Assembly (NCBI GenBank): GCA_902728285.1
Contig: CACVBU010000572.1
Coordinates: forward strand, 272,770 to 336,769
Length of the DNA stretch: 64,000 bases
Origin: Clytia hemisphaerica
Lineage: Eukaryota > Cnidaria > Hydrozoa > Leptothecata > Clytiidae
Direction of reading: 5' to 3'
Shown: positions 26,165 through 38,400 of the stretch, in pieces
How the letters are laid out: each line of letters begins with the position of its first letter
Position numbering within the stretch: the first letter of the stretch is position 1
Notes under the pieces: model-generated
Seen by the model: the letters and a program-made list of their open reading frames with translations, nothing else
The model's database searches: none
What the model was told of the DNA's origin: nothing
Translations under genes and position numbers: made by a program

Positions 26165-26488
26165 AAAGAAATGTGTAGTCTTGGAGATAGGATAGAGAAA
26201 AAGTGAGAAGATATCTAGCTCAAAATGAGTTTTCCCGCCCGAACAGAATAATTTTCATCTCTGAAAGCATTGATGGCCAACAATCGGACAGAAAAAAGAT
26301 TGGTGAAAAAAGGTGTGAAACCAATTGAAAAAACGTTTTTCTTGGATGAATTAAGATGTCCGACAAAACGAAGTCTATCATAATGCAAAACTGTCACTAG
26401 AGGAATATCATATTCGATAAATAATCCATACAAAATTAAACATATAAAATGAGAAAGATATAAATCCGAAATTTCTCTACCTCAATTA
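26165..26488. other. Convergent intergenic spacer
   Basis: About 325 bp separate the stop of ERG-like gene 2 (+) from the stop of the fusion gene (-). The two 3' untranslated regions must therefore abut or overlap, and antisense pairing of the transcript ends is possible. No canonical AATAAA was found for either gene inside the spacer. Confidence 0.6.
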
Positions 26489-29400
26489 TCACATGAATTC
26501 TTCGCCGGGCTCTGCTTTCTCTTCTTCTTCTAAAAAGCTTTTTTTCTCCATCCCTGTCTTCGATTTGGATATGAGAGGGTGGAGTGCAGACCGCAAACTT
26601 TGGAAAAGATTTGGAAAGAGTACTTCTTGATGAGCCAGTAACTGCTTCATTCTATGGCGTTCCTAAAATTTTAATAGTTCTTCAGCTTATCTAATTCTAT
26701 AGGAAGGATTTCGAAAGGCCATTAAAAAATGTTGGTTTCTTGCCCGCTCTGTAAAATTTTCCCTTATATCTGCTAAAGAGGCTGTTTAACTTTATCATTT
26801 CCTCAATTGATTACAGCGTGTCCCGAAAAAAGTCATGTTTCAAAACAATATTATAAGTAGAAAAAATTTGTGTGTATGTCAAAATTAATGTTTGCGTATT
26901 TTATATCTTCTATATGTTCTGACACATGACTTTTTTTGGATAAATTGATTCTTACAAGTTACAACAAGTGATACTTTTATGGACCTACCTGGTTATGCAT
27001 TTAACACATATATAATTGATATCTACATAAGCGTGACCATTAAACAATCATTCAGAACACAAATAGTGACGATCTATTAAAATTAGTCGTTTGTTTCTTA
27101 TAAAAAAAACACGTTTAGAAACCAAAATTTCATGCTCTTGAAATATTCTTTCATATTCAAGACTTCGAGAGCAAAAAAACATCTCATAAAAAAATTCAGT
27201 AATTTTAAGAACATTGATGTATGCTTATTAATAGTGATTCTTATAGATAAATATGCGTTTTTTGAGCTGAAAAATTCTTTTTTTACAAAGTCCAAAAAAA
27301 CCTTTTTTTAGCCGTTTTTTAGCTGAAATTTACTCCAAAAATTTTTTTCCAAAAATCGAGCTCCGTCACATTCGAGGGTTTATAGTTATGCATCTTTGTG
27401 CAAAAAATCATAAAGAATAAAAGAGCCAATCTTGAGAAAAGCTAATACCTAAGTAATTGATAGCGTGCTTATAAAAAAATATTGAATTTGGCCAGTTTTT
27501 CTATAAAAACAAGCCAAGCAACCAAAATTTCATGTCTAAACACATATATTCTTTAAAAGTAAGCCCTCATGAGCAAAAAAAACATCTATCTCATAAAAAA
27601 AATTGAGTAATTTGACTAAGAACATTGATGTATGCTTATTAATAGTGATTCTTATAGATAAACATGCGTTTTTTGAGCCAACTACAATTTTTTTGCAAAA
27701 ATCTGCTTGAACCGTATTTTACCTATGATGGTACCTTACTTTCCTGCAAAAAATCAGAAAAAATTAATGATCCAATTTTTCACAAAGTCCAAAAAACCCA
27801 CTTTTTAGCCGTTTTTTGGCCCAAATTTGCCCAAATTTTTTTTTTGAAAATCGGGCTCCGTCACATTCGAGGGTTTATAGTTATGCATCTTTGTTCAAAA
27901 AATCGTAAAGAATGAAAAAGCCAATCTCGAGAAAAGCTAATACCTAAGTAATTGATAATGTGCTTATAAAAAAATATCGAATTTGGCCAGTTATTCTATA
28001 AAAACACGCCAAGCAACCAAAATTTCATGTCGAAACACACATATTCTTTAAAAGTAAGCCCTCCTGAGCAAAAATCTCATAAAAAAATTGAGTAATTTGA
28101 CTAAGAACATTGATGTATGCTTATTAATAGTGATTCTTATAGATAAACATGCGTTTTTTGAGCCAATAAAATTTTTTTGCAAAAATTCGCTTAAGCCATC
28201 TTTTACCTACGATGGTACCCTACTTTCATGCTTTTTAGCCGTTTTTTGGCCCAAATTTGCCCCCCAATTTTTTTTTTTTGAAAATCGGGCTCCGTCACAT
28301 TCGAGGGTTTATAGTTATGCATCTTTGTGCAAAAAATCAGAAAAAACTAACGAGCCAATCATGAGGAAAGCTAATAACGAACGAACGAACGAACGAACAG
28401 ACGAACGGACGAACGGACAAAGGTTAATTTATAGGACCTCCACCGGGGTAGGTCCAAAAAGCAGATGAACGTCTGAAAGTAGCGTCAAAAAGTATATTTA
28501 GGACTCATAACATCGATTCACCTGTTTATAAAATCCACCAGTGGAGTAAAACCTACCTTTGGTGCTTCAAAGCATGCTGGGCAATTTTCTGGTATGACTG
28601 GTAGTCGCACCTAGAAAAAGAAATCGAGGTTAATTCACCATAGAAACCCTATAAAATCTTTTATGCTTTAAGGATAGAATCGATATTGTACATTTAACAT
28701 TGTAAAAATCTTTCCAGGTAGTCATTATCAGTTCACCCAACTGCACAGTTAGAGTAAGCGACAGATAAAATAAATTCAGAAAAAATACCTTTTCTGCAAA
28801 AGCTCTCAAGTTCTTTTCACGAACGTAAATCAAAGGTCGGACAACTCTCAAATCACCTTCTCTGAAATACAAAAATAAAATCTTAACCATTGAGTAACAA
28901 TACACGGTAACAATTTTACCAGAGGCCGGCTATTCTTTTTTGTACTCAGTATCATGTCCTTATGATAATCATCAGCCACTGCGATAGAGATTGGATGAAT
29001 ACACGAGTGAATACACAAAGTTCTGCGTAAAACCTGATACAGTGAACTTTCGCTTATTCGAACTTCTATTATTCAAATCGTTCTATAATTCGAATTTGTT
29101 TCCAGTCCCCGTTAAGGAGAAACCCTCTTAAAATAACTTCTCTAATTTGAATCTCTCTGTTATTCGAACATCAAATAGAATTCCCCGTTCGAGTTCGAAT
29201 TAAAGATTCAACTTTATAAAGAATGATAAAACAATAGGCTGGTACTCACGTTACTTTGTAGTTTGCCTTCATGGAGCGAAGGTAGCCATTGTGAAATGTT
29301 GACATCAAAAAACTAAACAAAATAATTCACAAACGTTATTCTAAGCCAGTGAAACTTGATCAATAGAAGAGGCGATTCAAAAATAAAAGATATCATCCAG

Positions 29401-32400
29401 CTCGTGAAGGTCCATTTTCCGTGTGAAAGGTGTACCCCTAAAACCCATCAAAATACAGGGAGCTAATGAGATTCTGTAAGTATGCGAAAGTTAAATATCT
29501 AAGCCAGAATACCCAAGCTTGATGAGTTTATCAGTTACTCCTCCTGAAATACAAAGCTTGAATTCAAAATACACAGAAAACAAACAATTGGCATTAACCT
29601 TTCAGCGATATCGTCCAGATGCTGTCCAAGAGCGATGACGTTATATTTTTCTCTGCGTGCGCATGCGTATATTCGACCACGTTTCATGCGCGAACAGAAG
29701 CTACAAATTGATTCGCACACTGGCAGGTTTGAAGCCATACCAATGATGTCTAAGGGTGTAAGAAAGAAAACTATTGAAACTGCTCACAACTTTACATGTT
29801 CAGGCGCGCATCATTATAGTGGATTATAGTTTTTAACGTCCCTTGAGCCTACAGAGTTTGATTTTGAACCCTTTGAAGCACAAAATAATTCTTTTCGGTG
29901 TGCTAATGATCGAGAGATCGAGAGATTTTACCAAAACGATTAAAAAAGAGACTGACCTTGTTCTTCGTAGTGATATTCAACACCCAGCGATTTACAATAA
30001 CCAATCAACGGGCTTGGATCATAGCCAGCACTCTGTGGATCTACTGTCATCGCACCAAATTGGAAAAATATATTCTATAGAATAATGGGAATATTCTTAG
30101 AACCCCAGGAACCAAACTAGTTGTAAGTAAGTCTTACGACCGGAGTATGACGCACGATCCGAGTATGAGCCACGACCCAATGGCTCCTTCTTAGCTATCC
30201 GCCCGAAGGTAGGGGAGGGCGACACTTGTTCCCCTGTATTACATTTCACGCATTATGAAAGGTGTTAATTGGGGGCGTTCTTTTGCCATGCATTGAGATT
30301 GAGAAAGTAAGTCGAGTAAGATTAACGGGTGATTCTATATTTTGCATTCATACCTTTCCTTTGGCGTAGAATTGGTATTGTCTGATGATGTGAAGCATGG
30401 ACAGTGAATCTTTTCCACCGGATAAACATATCAGCACACGGTCTCCGTCCTCTATCATCTGAAAGTCTTCAATACCCTGTTAAAATAAAATTTGTACAGC
30501 ACATGTTTTATGACAATATCAAAACGGAATTAAAAAGCTAGTTCGAATCAGACTTTCATTTTTAAGTAACATTGTCAGGAGCTACTAAAAAAGGGATTTA
30601 GGTCTTGGTATTTTGATCCTGTTCTGACGAATATATGTGCATTTCGTGGTTATATTTAAAGCTCGAATGAATGTAGCATAATTGGTCAAAACAAACTTTC
30701 TAAATGAGAACGGGAAGAAGTCTCTTGAAAAATAGGGTCCGAGTCTTTTAATCCTGAATCTTTGAAAATATGATCGAAGATTACCTCTACAGCTGGTTTG
30801 AAGATATCTTTTGGTGGATTATGAAAGCGCAACGAATTATCTTTATTTTCTTCCGTTGGACTGTTACTGCTATCATCCGTAGTCAGATTCAGAGTTCGTT
30901 TAGGAACTGGTTTACATAACAAAGTACATGTTTCACCATCATCAGTAGAGGAGGCTTCCAAATGCCCATTTATCGTTAGTTTCTCTTCCATTTCTTCGGA
31001 TAATTCCTCTTCTCTGGCAATCTCCGGGGGATCGTTTTTATTATTTGAAGACTGTTCTCCCGGACCAAGATTATGAGTAATTTGTATGTCATTTGCGTCC
31101 ATAGTGCCATTGGTCAACGGTGGTGATTCTCTGGGAAGGGGTACACGAACTGAAATATTTTCTCGATACGGCATACAAGTACAATAATGTCTGTTAATGT
31201 CTTCAAACTTCCTATTTATACCTGGTACAGACTGTTTGACCGGCTGGCCTGGATAGAATTTTGGTGTGTAGCCGGTAGAGCTTAATGGTTTGATTCCATT
31301 TAGATAATCTTGTGCTTCACAGGGAAGTAAGAACCAGCGAAATCTTTCACCTTCCTCGCCGAATAAAACAGTTTGGTCACCACATTTGCAATTCATCTGA
31401 TAGGATAAAAAAATTCAACATATGTCAAAGTGGGCTAAAATACTCCAAAATACTCACTCTTTACAGTAATTCACAAGGATAAACATATTTCCTCAATTTA
31501 TGAAGATTCTTATTACGAGGGTTTGGATGGATATACTGTAGTGTATTTAATGGTAAAATTTGATTGATAACTTGTTGGCTCACAGCAGCCTTTTTCAAAT
31601 CATTTTTCAACTTCACCCCATATCCCGTAACTACACCGTGTATTCCACTTTTTGTTTACGTTACTAATGGGCACCATCGTGTAAACGTCAGTAAACATCA
31701 AAAGCCAATAATACACAGTGAACAAGGTTGATCAGTTTCATAAAATTGGGATTCCACAACAATCCTACCTACCTTGTGTGCTTTTTCAAACAGGCTATCA
31801 GCTTCTTTTAATAACTCCTATAATGGAAACAAAAAGTTAAAAAAATAAATTCATTTTAATGTTTTTAAACTGATGATGGTGGTCGGATGACACCGAAACG
31901 TCTTAATAAATTTTGAATTTACATAAGTGTTCCCGTTTCATATCAGACACATATTTCATATCGGGACAGTGTCTTCCTATTGTTATATTATGCTGATGTA
32001 AGCAAAAAAATTTAATTCCTCTTTCTAACCAATCTTGCTTCACATCCGTGTCAATTTAATGCGAAAAAAGCTTATAAATTAAAATTGAAGAGTAAGCAAA
32101 CGATATTACTCTTATTTAATAACAAAACCTTTAAATAAATTTTGATTTAAAAATAAAACGAATTCGCTTCCGTGTTTACAATTTTTGTTGAAATTATTCC
32201 AGAGGATCAACCAATTTGAAAACAAGTAGAACCAGCTCGTGGGAAAAGGTGTTTTGCTACAGAATAAATTCCCTACCAATTTATTGGTTGGCCTTAGCTA
32301 TCTCCAAGCAGATACTGCTTTCATAACAAGGTTTGTTAAGGTTAAGGTTTGTTAACTCGTCGCAGCCATTAATAGCGGAAGCGTTGGACTGCATGGATGT

Positions 32401-35400
32401 ATGATTGGTTGTGAGATTAGTAGCTTGATTGCTTAAGGATCAAACGGCTTAAATTTGAGTGCAGAATACTTAATGCCTCATCGACGAACATTCCACCGTA
32501 GGGAGAAATATTTCAATGAATATTTTTAGAGTAGCATACCTTGTAAGTTTTATTATAAGCTGAGTATGATGATTTTGAGTATGTCATCCCTTCTTCGGTG
32601 TATTTGATTGATCCCAACCATTTTCGGTCTTTAAACACCTATAGAGGTATTTGGGTACAATCATTACACAGTTTTTGTATACATTTCTTTCTAAGTGGCG
32701 TATTTTACCACCTTAGTTTTGGCCGATCAAATGCACTACAGGATGCACTGATCCGTGCTTACCTTATGGTCTTTATGCTTCCATTCACCGGTTTCTGGAT
32801 CGAATAAATACTGAAAATGTAATGAAGATTAATTTCAGTGGTTGGTTACTGGTTATCGAATGAGCACGAGGAGCGGTGGCCAAATGTTACGAGGCGTCAG
32901 CGCAACAATCCCTGATCGAATCCCCACTCCTTTCATCGTTTCGTTTCGTTCATAGATAGACGAGCCGGCTGACCATGGACTCCGTGAAAACAAGCGAAAC
33001 ACCACTAAATGTCTTAGACTATCCACGTGGAATATCAAAACTCTGGGGTTCTTTACTAATAAAGCAGGATATCCGGGGGGTTCGATACTTCGAAAAAAAT
33101 CAATATCCTCAACAGTGGGGGTAAACTTTTTTTGAAAAGCCCAATATAGAGATGCAAATAAACTAAGAGTACCCAATACCACAATCAGTGGAAAACTCCA
33201 TTGATGAATGTCCAAATAATATTTGACAGGCTTTACTAAATCCAACAACAATCTGAAAACTCGTTTATAGTCTAATAAAGACAAACCTGAGGCAGCAGTT
33301 TCCATCCTTTATCTGCTATCATTTTAACTGCTTCGATTACAAATTCAATTTCTTCATCTGTGAAAAAGTATGGTAAATTCAAACGGGTGAAGCCAGGTCT
33401 AAAGAAGAAATTCAATGAAAAGCTTCGAGACAAGTTTGTTATAAGAGAGCTGTATGATCTATACAGGGTTTTCACGCCAATATATCATGCCTAAACACAA
33501 ATGTAAAAGAAATGTAAATTTCATTATCTTGATCGTTCATTTAAATTCCAAAAGAACATACCAAACCTTCCGTCTCGGACCCTTTCTTGCGATCATCAAA
33601 AGCATACGTATGAAACGTACACTTCGATGAAAAACATTAAGGGGCCCTCAGGAAGGCCGAACACCATCAATAGCACTAATGATAATTTGTGACAGCTTGA
33701 CTCATACGATGTTGGTCCTCCTTTGAGCAAAATTGTTTGTTGTTCCTGGAGTTCAATCCATGACATGAAATGAAACAGCCAGTTGATTTGAATTCGAATT
33801 GTTGCGATCTGATGATTGAGTCAAAGACTAACCAATATTCCCAGTCAAGAGGCTTTTATATGTTTTTGATAGAACATTCCAGAAAAGAACAAAGTGTAAT
33901 CCGATGAAATCCTGAATTTATTTATTGATTAGAAACATAAAGATTGACAACCTTATAAACATTAGTGTTTTTTTACTGTCTAATAAATCAAATGTTCTTA
34001 TAAAAAGAAAGTTGTTGTGTTTTGTTGTTACTAGGAGACAAATAAGAGAGAGAGAGGGAATGTCGAATAAAAATGACTTTATGCGGATGGTGTAATAAAC
34101 AGTAATTTTGCATACTGCAATCTAGAATGTTCTCTCTATCTGCGATGGTTTAACCTACAGTAATATTTTTCTAGAATGGTCTCTCGGAAGAGTATAAAAG
34201 CTACTCGAGTCGATATTTACTTCAGTCTTTGACTCAATCATCAGATCGCAACAATTCGAATTCAAATCAACTGGCTGTTTCATTTCATGTCATGGATTGA
34301 ACTCCAGGAACAACAAACAATTTTGCTCAAAGGAGGACCAACATCGTATGAGTCAAGCTGTCACAAATTATCATTAGTGCTATTGATGGTGTTCGGCCTT
34401 CCTGAGGGCCCCTTAATGTTTTTCATCGAAGTGTACGTTTCATACGTATGCTTTTGATGATCGCAAGAAAGGGTCCGAGACGGAAGGTTTGGTAAGTTCT
34501 TTTGGAATAGTAGTCGTGTATGTCAATATATATTTTTTTCATACGAGCTTTTAGATTTTAGATGGAGGGAGAGGCCAATTATGATATGTTAGGGCGCGTG
34601 TTTAGCTATTATTCATTTTCGAGCAACTGATGGACGATGTAAACTAACGAGGTAGATCGTATTTCACAAACATAATTATCATAACAATGTGAAAGAAAGA
34701 ATTTCGCACTACATAGCTCAGTGAGCTCAACTTCTTTCGAGTTATTAAGAAATGACGGATACCTGAGTATTTCTTTATCTGAATGTTCACGATGTCTTCT
34801 TAAGTGATGGCGATCTAATCTCCTAAAAATAAAAAGCTTCGAGGATATACAAAATATCTCATCTCATAAATTAAAACTTTTAAGTGGATTTTTCGAGGCA
34901 TTTCAAGCTGTGTAAAATTAAAACTCAACTGATGCAGCATAAAATTTAATACAACAATTTGTTCAGCGATATTTTTGCTAAGCTGTTGGCATCTATGTTA
35001 ATGGATTGGTGTTCCTTATAGATAATATAATATGCAGTTTTGTAGAGATCTACTTGTTAAGCAATAGTTTCGTATGTGTATTGCACTCGGTTACTTACTG
35101 ATCTTCCAAGAGCAGACTTTCAATTTGCAAAGCTACATCTTCGTCCATACCAAGCAGTTGCTGGAAATGAAGGGAAATGTAATGGATTGAAAAAACACGT
35201 TGCTATTTAAAGTAAAACGCACGCAGAGTGACTGTAAAAGGCTATACAAGTTCAGGTTTCACGGAGTGTTTTTCTACCCAACAACCGGCCTTCACAGTGG
35301 TTCAAGTCAAGACACAAGAAAATAAGTGATTTATCCATTTCTCGTAGATATTCGTAAACATGGGAAGAGATGATAATCAAGCTTTTTAAACCAGAGACCA

Positions 35401-38400
35401 AAGTTAATTGACCTTTGTTTATACAAAGACCGTCCTAGCTTATGCTATAGAGGGAGAGTCGACCTATTGAAAAAGCCCTGTTTTAACAAATTTAACAAAA
35501 GTAGACAAAAGGTTTAATACTTCCCACCCTAATTTATGGGTGTGCATCACTGAGCTTTTTAAACCCTGAAAAACTCTGATTAAAGATGGCGGATATAGTT
35601 TTAGTCCAGGGTTTTAAACAAAGATCACAGACCTGTAGCGTTCGCCAGGAACAGTTGTAATATGAAAAGACTCACTTGTGCGTACGGTCCTGCACATGCG
35701 CACCCACCACGTGATTGTATGCCAAACAAATCATTCAAGAGGACAGACACATAATTGTGGTGTAGAAAACGTTGTGAATCTTTGTGTTTGATGAGGAAGG
35801 AAAAGATAGGTAACTTGTTGTTGCCATTGGCGTGGATAGTGTTTTTGTTACCAAGGACAACCAGGTTTTGTGTGGATGACCAACTTCGTTCAGCTAACCT
35901 AGTGATAGGAAGGACAAAGTATACAAAATTTAAACAAATAGTTTTAAATATGTCACTTTTTTAAGTATATTATCCTAAACATTCCTTTCACTGTTATCTT
36001 TTCAAAAACTTTATTCTGTCACAGTTTTTCTATTGAAATAGATTTCCATTGCTATGGACAAAATGTTGCTCAAACCGATTGAACAGGTTCAAAACATTAG
36101 TCTTAGGGGACACTGCCAGGCACTGCTTTAAACTTGATCATTCGACTGATGTGTCCCTTATACAAGTGTTCAAAGGGAAGAAATCTACCAAGTCTTATGC
36201 ACGAAAGCATTGCATTGATTTAAACTACATTCATTTTAACTATTGTTTTTGGTATCAGTCTTGTGATTGCTGAATATACACAACCCCCACAAATGAAAGA
36301 GCTTTCCCAATGCATAGTAGTCAACGTAAACAATGTGGCCATGGCTTTTGTACATACAAAAATAATTCTACATGTTGATCTGATGAATCATTGACACTCC
36401 CTTACATTAATTCAAGCAACATCTAAAAACATAGACTAGTAAACTAGTCGGTTATTACTTATAACCTTATAACCTTATAATAAAACTGTCAATCAAATAA
36501 TGTAAACACTAATTAAATATTCAGCGCGCGTGAGAGAAAAGGAAAATAACCGACTAGAAGCTACTTCCAACGCCTTTTTTTCTTCACCTAAAATCGTAAG
36601 GAGAGACATACAGATTTCTGTATGTCTGACCCGTGCGGGATTGCATTTATTTTTCTTTCTGTTTATTGCGTTTTTAGAAATGCTCATTTATTTATATGTT
36701 CCCATGTTCAATGTTACTATGAAATATTATTTAGTCAAAAAAGTTGGATGGATTCTCAAAAACCTAAAAAAAGTTGTAAAATTAAACAACGTTTTTTGAG
36801 GGAAGTAGCTTCTAGTCGTTGAAATTCAGAAAAGAGACGCAACTTCTATTTGGAGCTTGATTTTTTGTATAATGGGTCTGTTTTCAACGACTAGTTTACT
36901 AGTCTACTAAAAACACAGAAAATTGTAGGTCCGAGCTGGGGAAGGTGCGGTCAAAATCATTGAAAAAAATGAAAGCAACTTCTGACACTAAGTGGGGTGG
37001 TCAGAGCTGTAACATTCAATAAAAACCGAGTTTTATAATACTTGTATAACCCAACAATTACTCAACGCGGGAAAAAATGAGCAAGACAATTTATCAACGC
37101 GAAGGGTAGCCTATACTAGACGTCACCTGCATTTTTTTGACGGCAATTAACGTCTATTCCACTTTGCGATTTTTTCGAATGTTTTGAGCCCGGGTTTTCG
37201 GGCTCTAAACATTCGATTTTTTGACGTCACTTTTAACTTTCGAAGCTCTAGCGAGTGCCTCACTAAAAACCGAGATTTTTTATCCCGTTTCTTAGTGAGT
37301 TCCACTTTGGTGCGCTTTTGAAAATAAGGAACCAAACGGTGGAGGGTGCGATCGGTCTCGGGCAGGTAGTGGGCCCTTATATGTAAACTCCATGGCGGAC
37401 AGACCCAAACAAATCAAAACAAATCATAACAAACCAAACGGTGGTGCGCAAAATGGTAGACCTCTAGAGTGAGGAGCGTTGGAGATACAGACGAAAAAAC
37501 ATAAACAAAGCAATGCAAGGGAATCTGTTTTTGTTTTGGTTCAAAGGTTTGGCAAATTTTTTAGACAGCCAAAAAGAGGAAAAAATACAGCAGTCAGTCA
37601 AGTTTTGCAGTGTTTTTTTTTTGTGTAGCACATGAAATATTTTTAAATGAAGGAAGTTTTTTTTATCAATGATGGATGAATTATTAACAAGTAAGTTTGA
37701 TAGTTATACAGCTCAGTAACTTTATTTATTTTTCTCTAATTACACATTGTATATATCTAGTTAAAAACTATGAAAGAGACAGTAGATAGATGGTTTAGAT
37801 TTTATGTTTATGAAAGCCTCTACTGAAGAGATGCAAACCTTAAACATAAGACTTATTCCATCGTCCTTGGTAAAATGGTGTTAAGTCTGGGTCCGAATCC
37901 TGTGGTAGACAAAACTATAAACATTTTTAAAAACCTAAAAGATTATAAGGGTACAAGAGGTCTCTTTAATTTATCAAAAACAATGAAATAAACCATATGT
38001 GAAATAGACCATATGTGAAATAACCTCCTGTACTATGGAAGTGGCAACTCATCTACTAGCCACGCTTAGCATTATTTGACCGGGGACAAATTTTTATTTC
38101 ATTATTAGATCCAGATATTGAGTGGTCAATAGAGGTAGAGTCAAACTGTGTTGCATGTAAAACACCAGTTCCAGTCAGTGGACAGCATGTTTATAATGTC
38201 AATCCAGTGATAAGATCTGCTGATCAGTTCTTGCCAAAGCCAGTGCTAGATCGTATCGGAATAGCCAGTCAAGGTGGTGATGATAAACTTTGCAGAAAGT
38301 GTAGAGATTCGTTATTCAAAATAAAAGATTTGTTCGCAAAAATTTCAACTTTACGAGAAGAAATGATCAATCCACAACAGAAAGAACTTGAGAAAACCAG

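Larger units (their letters stand above)
26489..31817 (-). other. TtcA-like PP-loop thiolase half (exons 16-24)
   Basis: Exon 17 (30785-31396) encodes an opening CKCG motif and then an acidic, Ser/Glu/Asn-rich linker of over 100 residues without predicted fold. Exon 18 has the PP-loop [18 protein letters not shown] (Lys797). Exon 19 has [20 protein letters not shown]. Exon 20 has the CxxC pair [17 protein letters not shown] and [11 protein letters not shown]. Exon 23 has [12 protein letters not shown]. Exon 24 has [19 protein letters not shown] and an acidic tail. CxxC near residue 871 and CPAC near 961 are placed like the Fe-S cysteines of TtcA/TtuA-type enzymes, which make 2-thiocytidine or 2-thiouridine in tRNA; the exact tRNA position here is unknown. 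Confidence 0.87.
33545..34508. repeat. 285-bp near-perfect inverted repeat around a 394-bp core
   Basis: The left arm 33545-33829 and right arm 34224-34508 are reverse complements. I find one mismatch, inside the splice-donor-like hexamer (GTATGT on the left read on the minus strand, GTAAGT on the right). The core 33830-34223 is single copy and carries promoter motifs on both sides (separate entries). It lies in intron 12 of the fusion gene. No target-site duplication was found, so it looks more like a duplicated transcription unit start than an ordinary transposon. Confidence 0.9.

Noticed and set aside
30686-30784. Extension of the 30785-31396 exon to the end of its ORF
   Set aside because: A GTAATC donor at 30784 and the next exon in phase show that the remaining codons are intron.
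33545-34508. Ordinary foldback transposon
   Set aside because: No TSD found, and the core has symmetric TATA/HSE promoters with equal spacing to both arms, which transposon ends do not explain.
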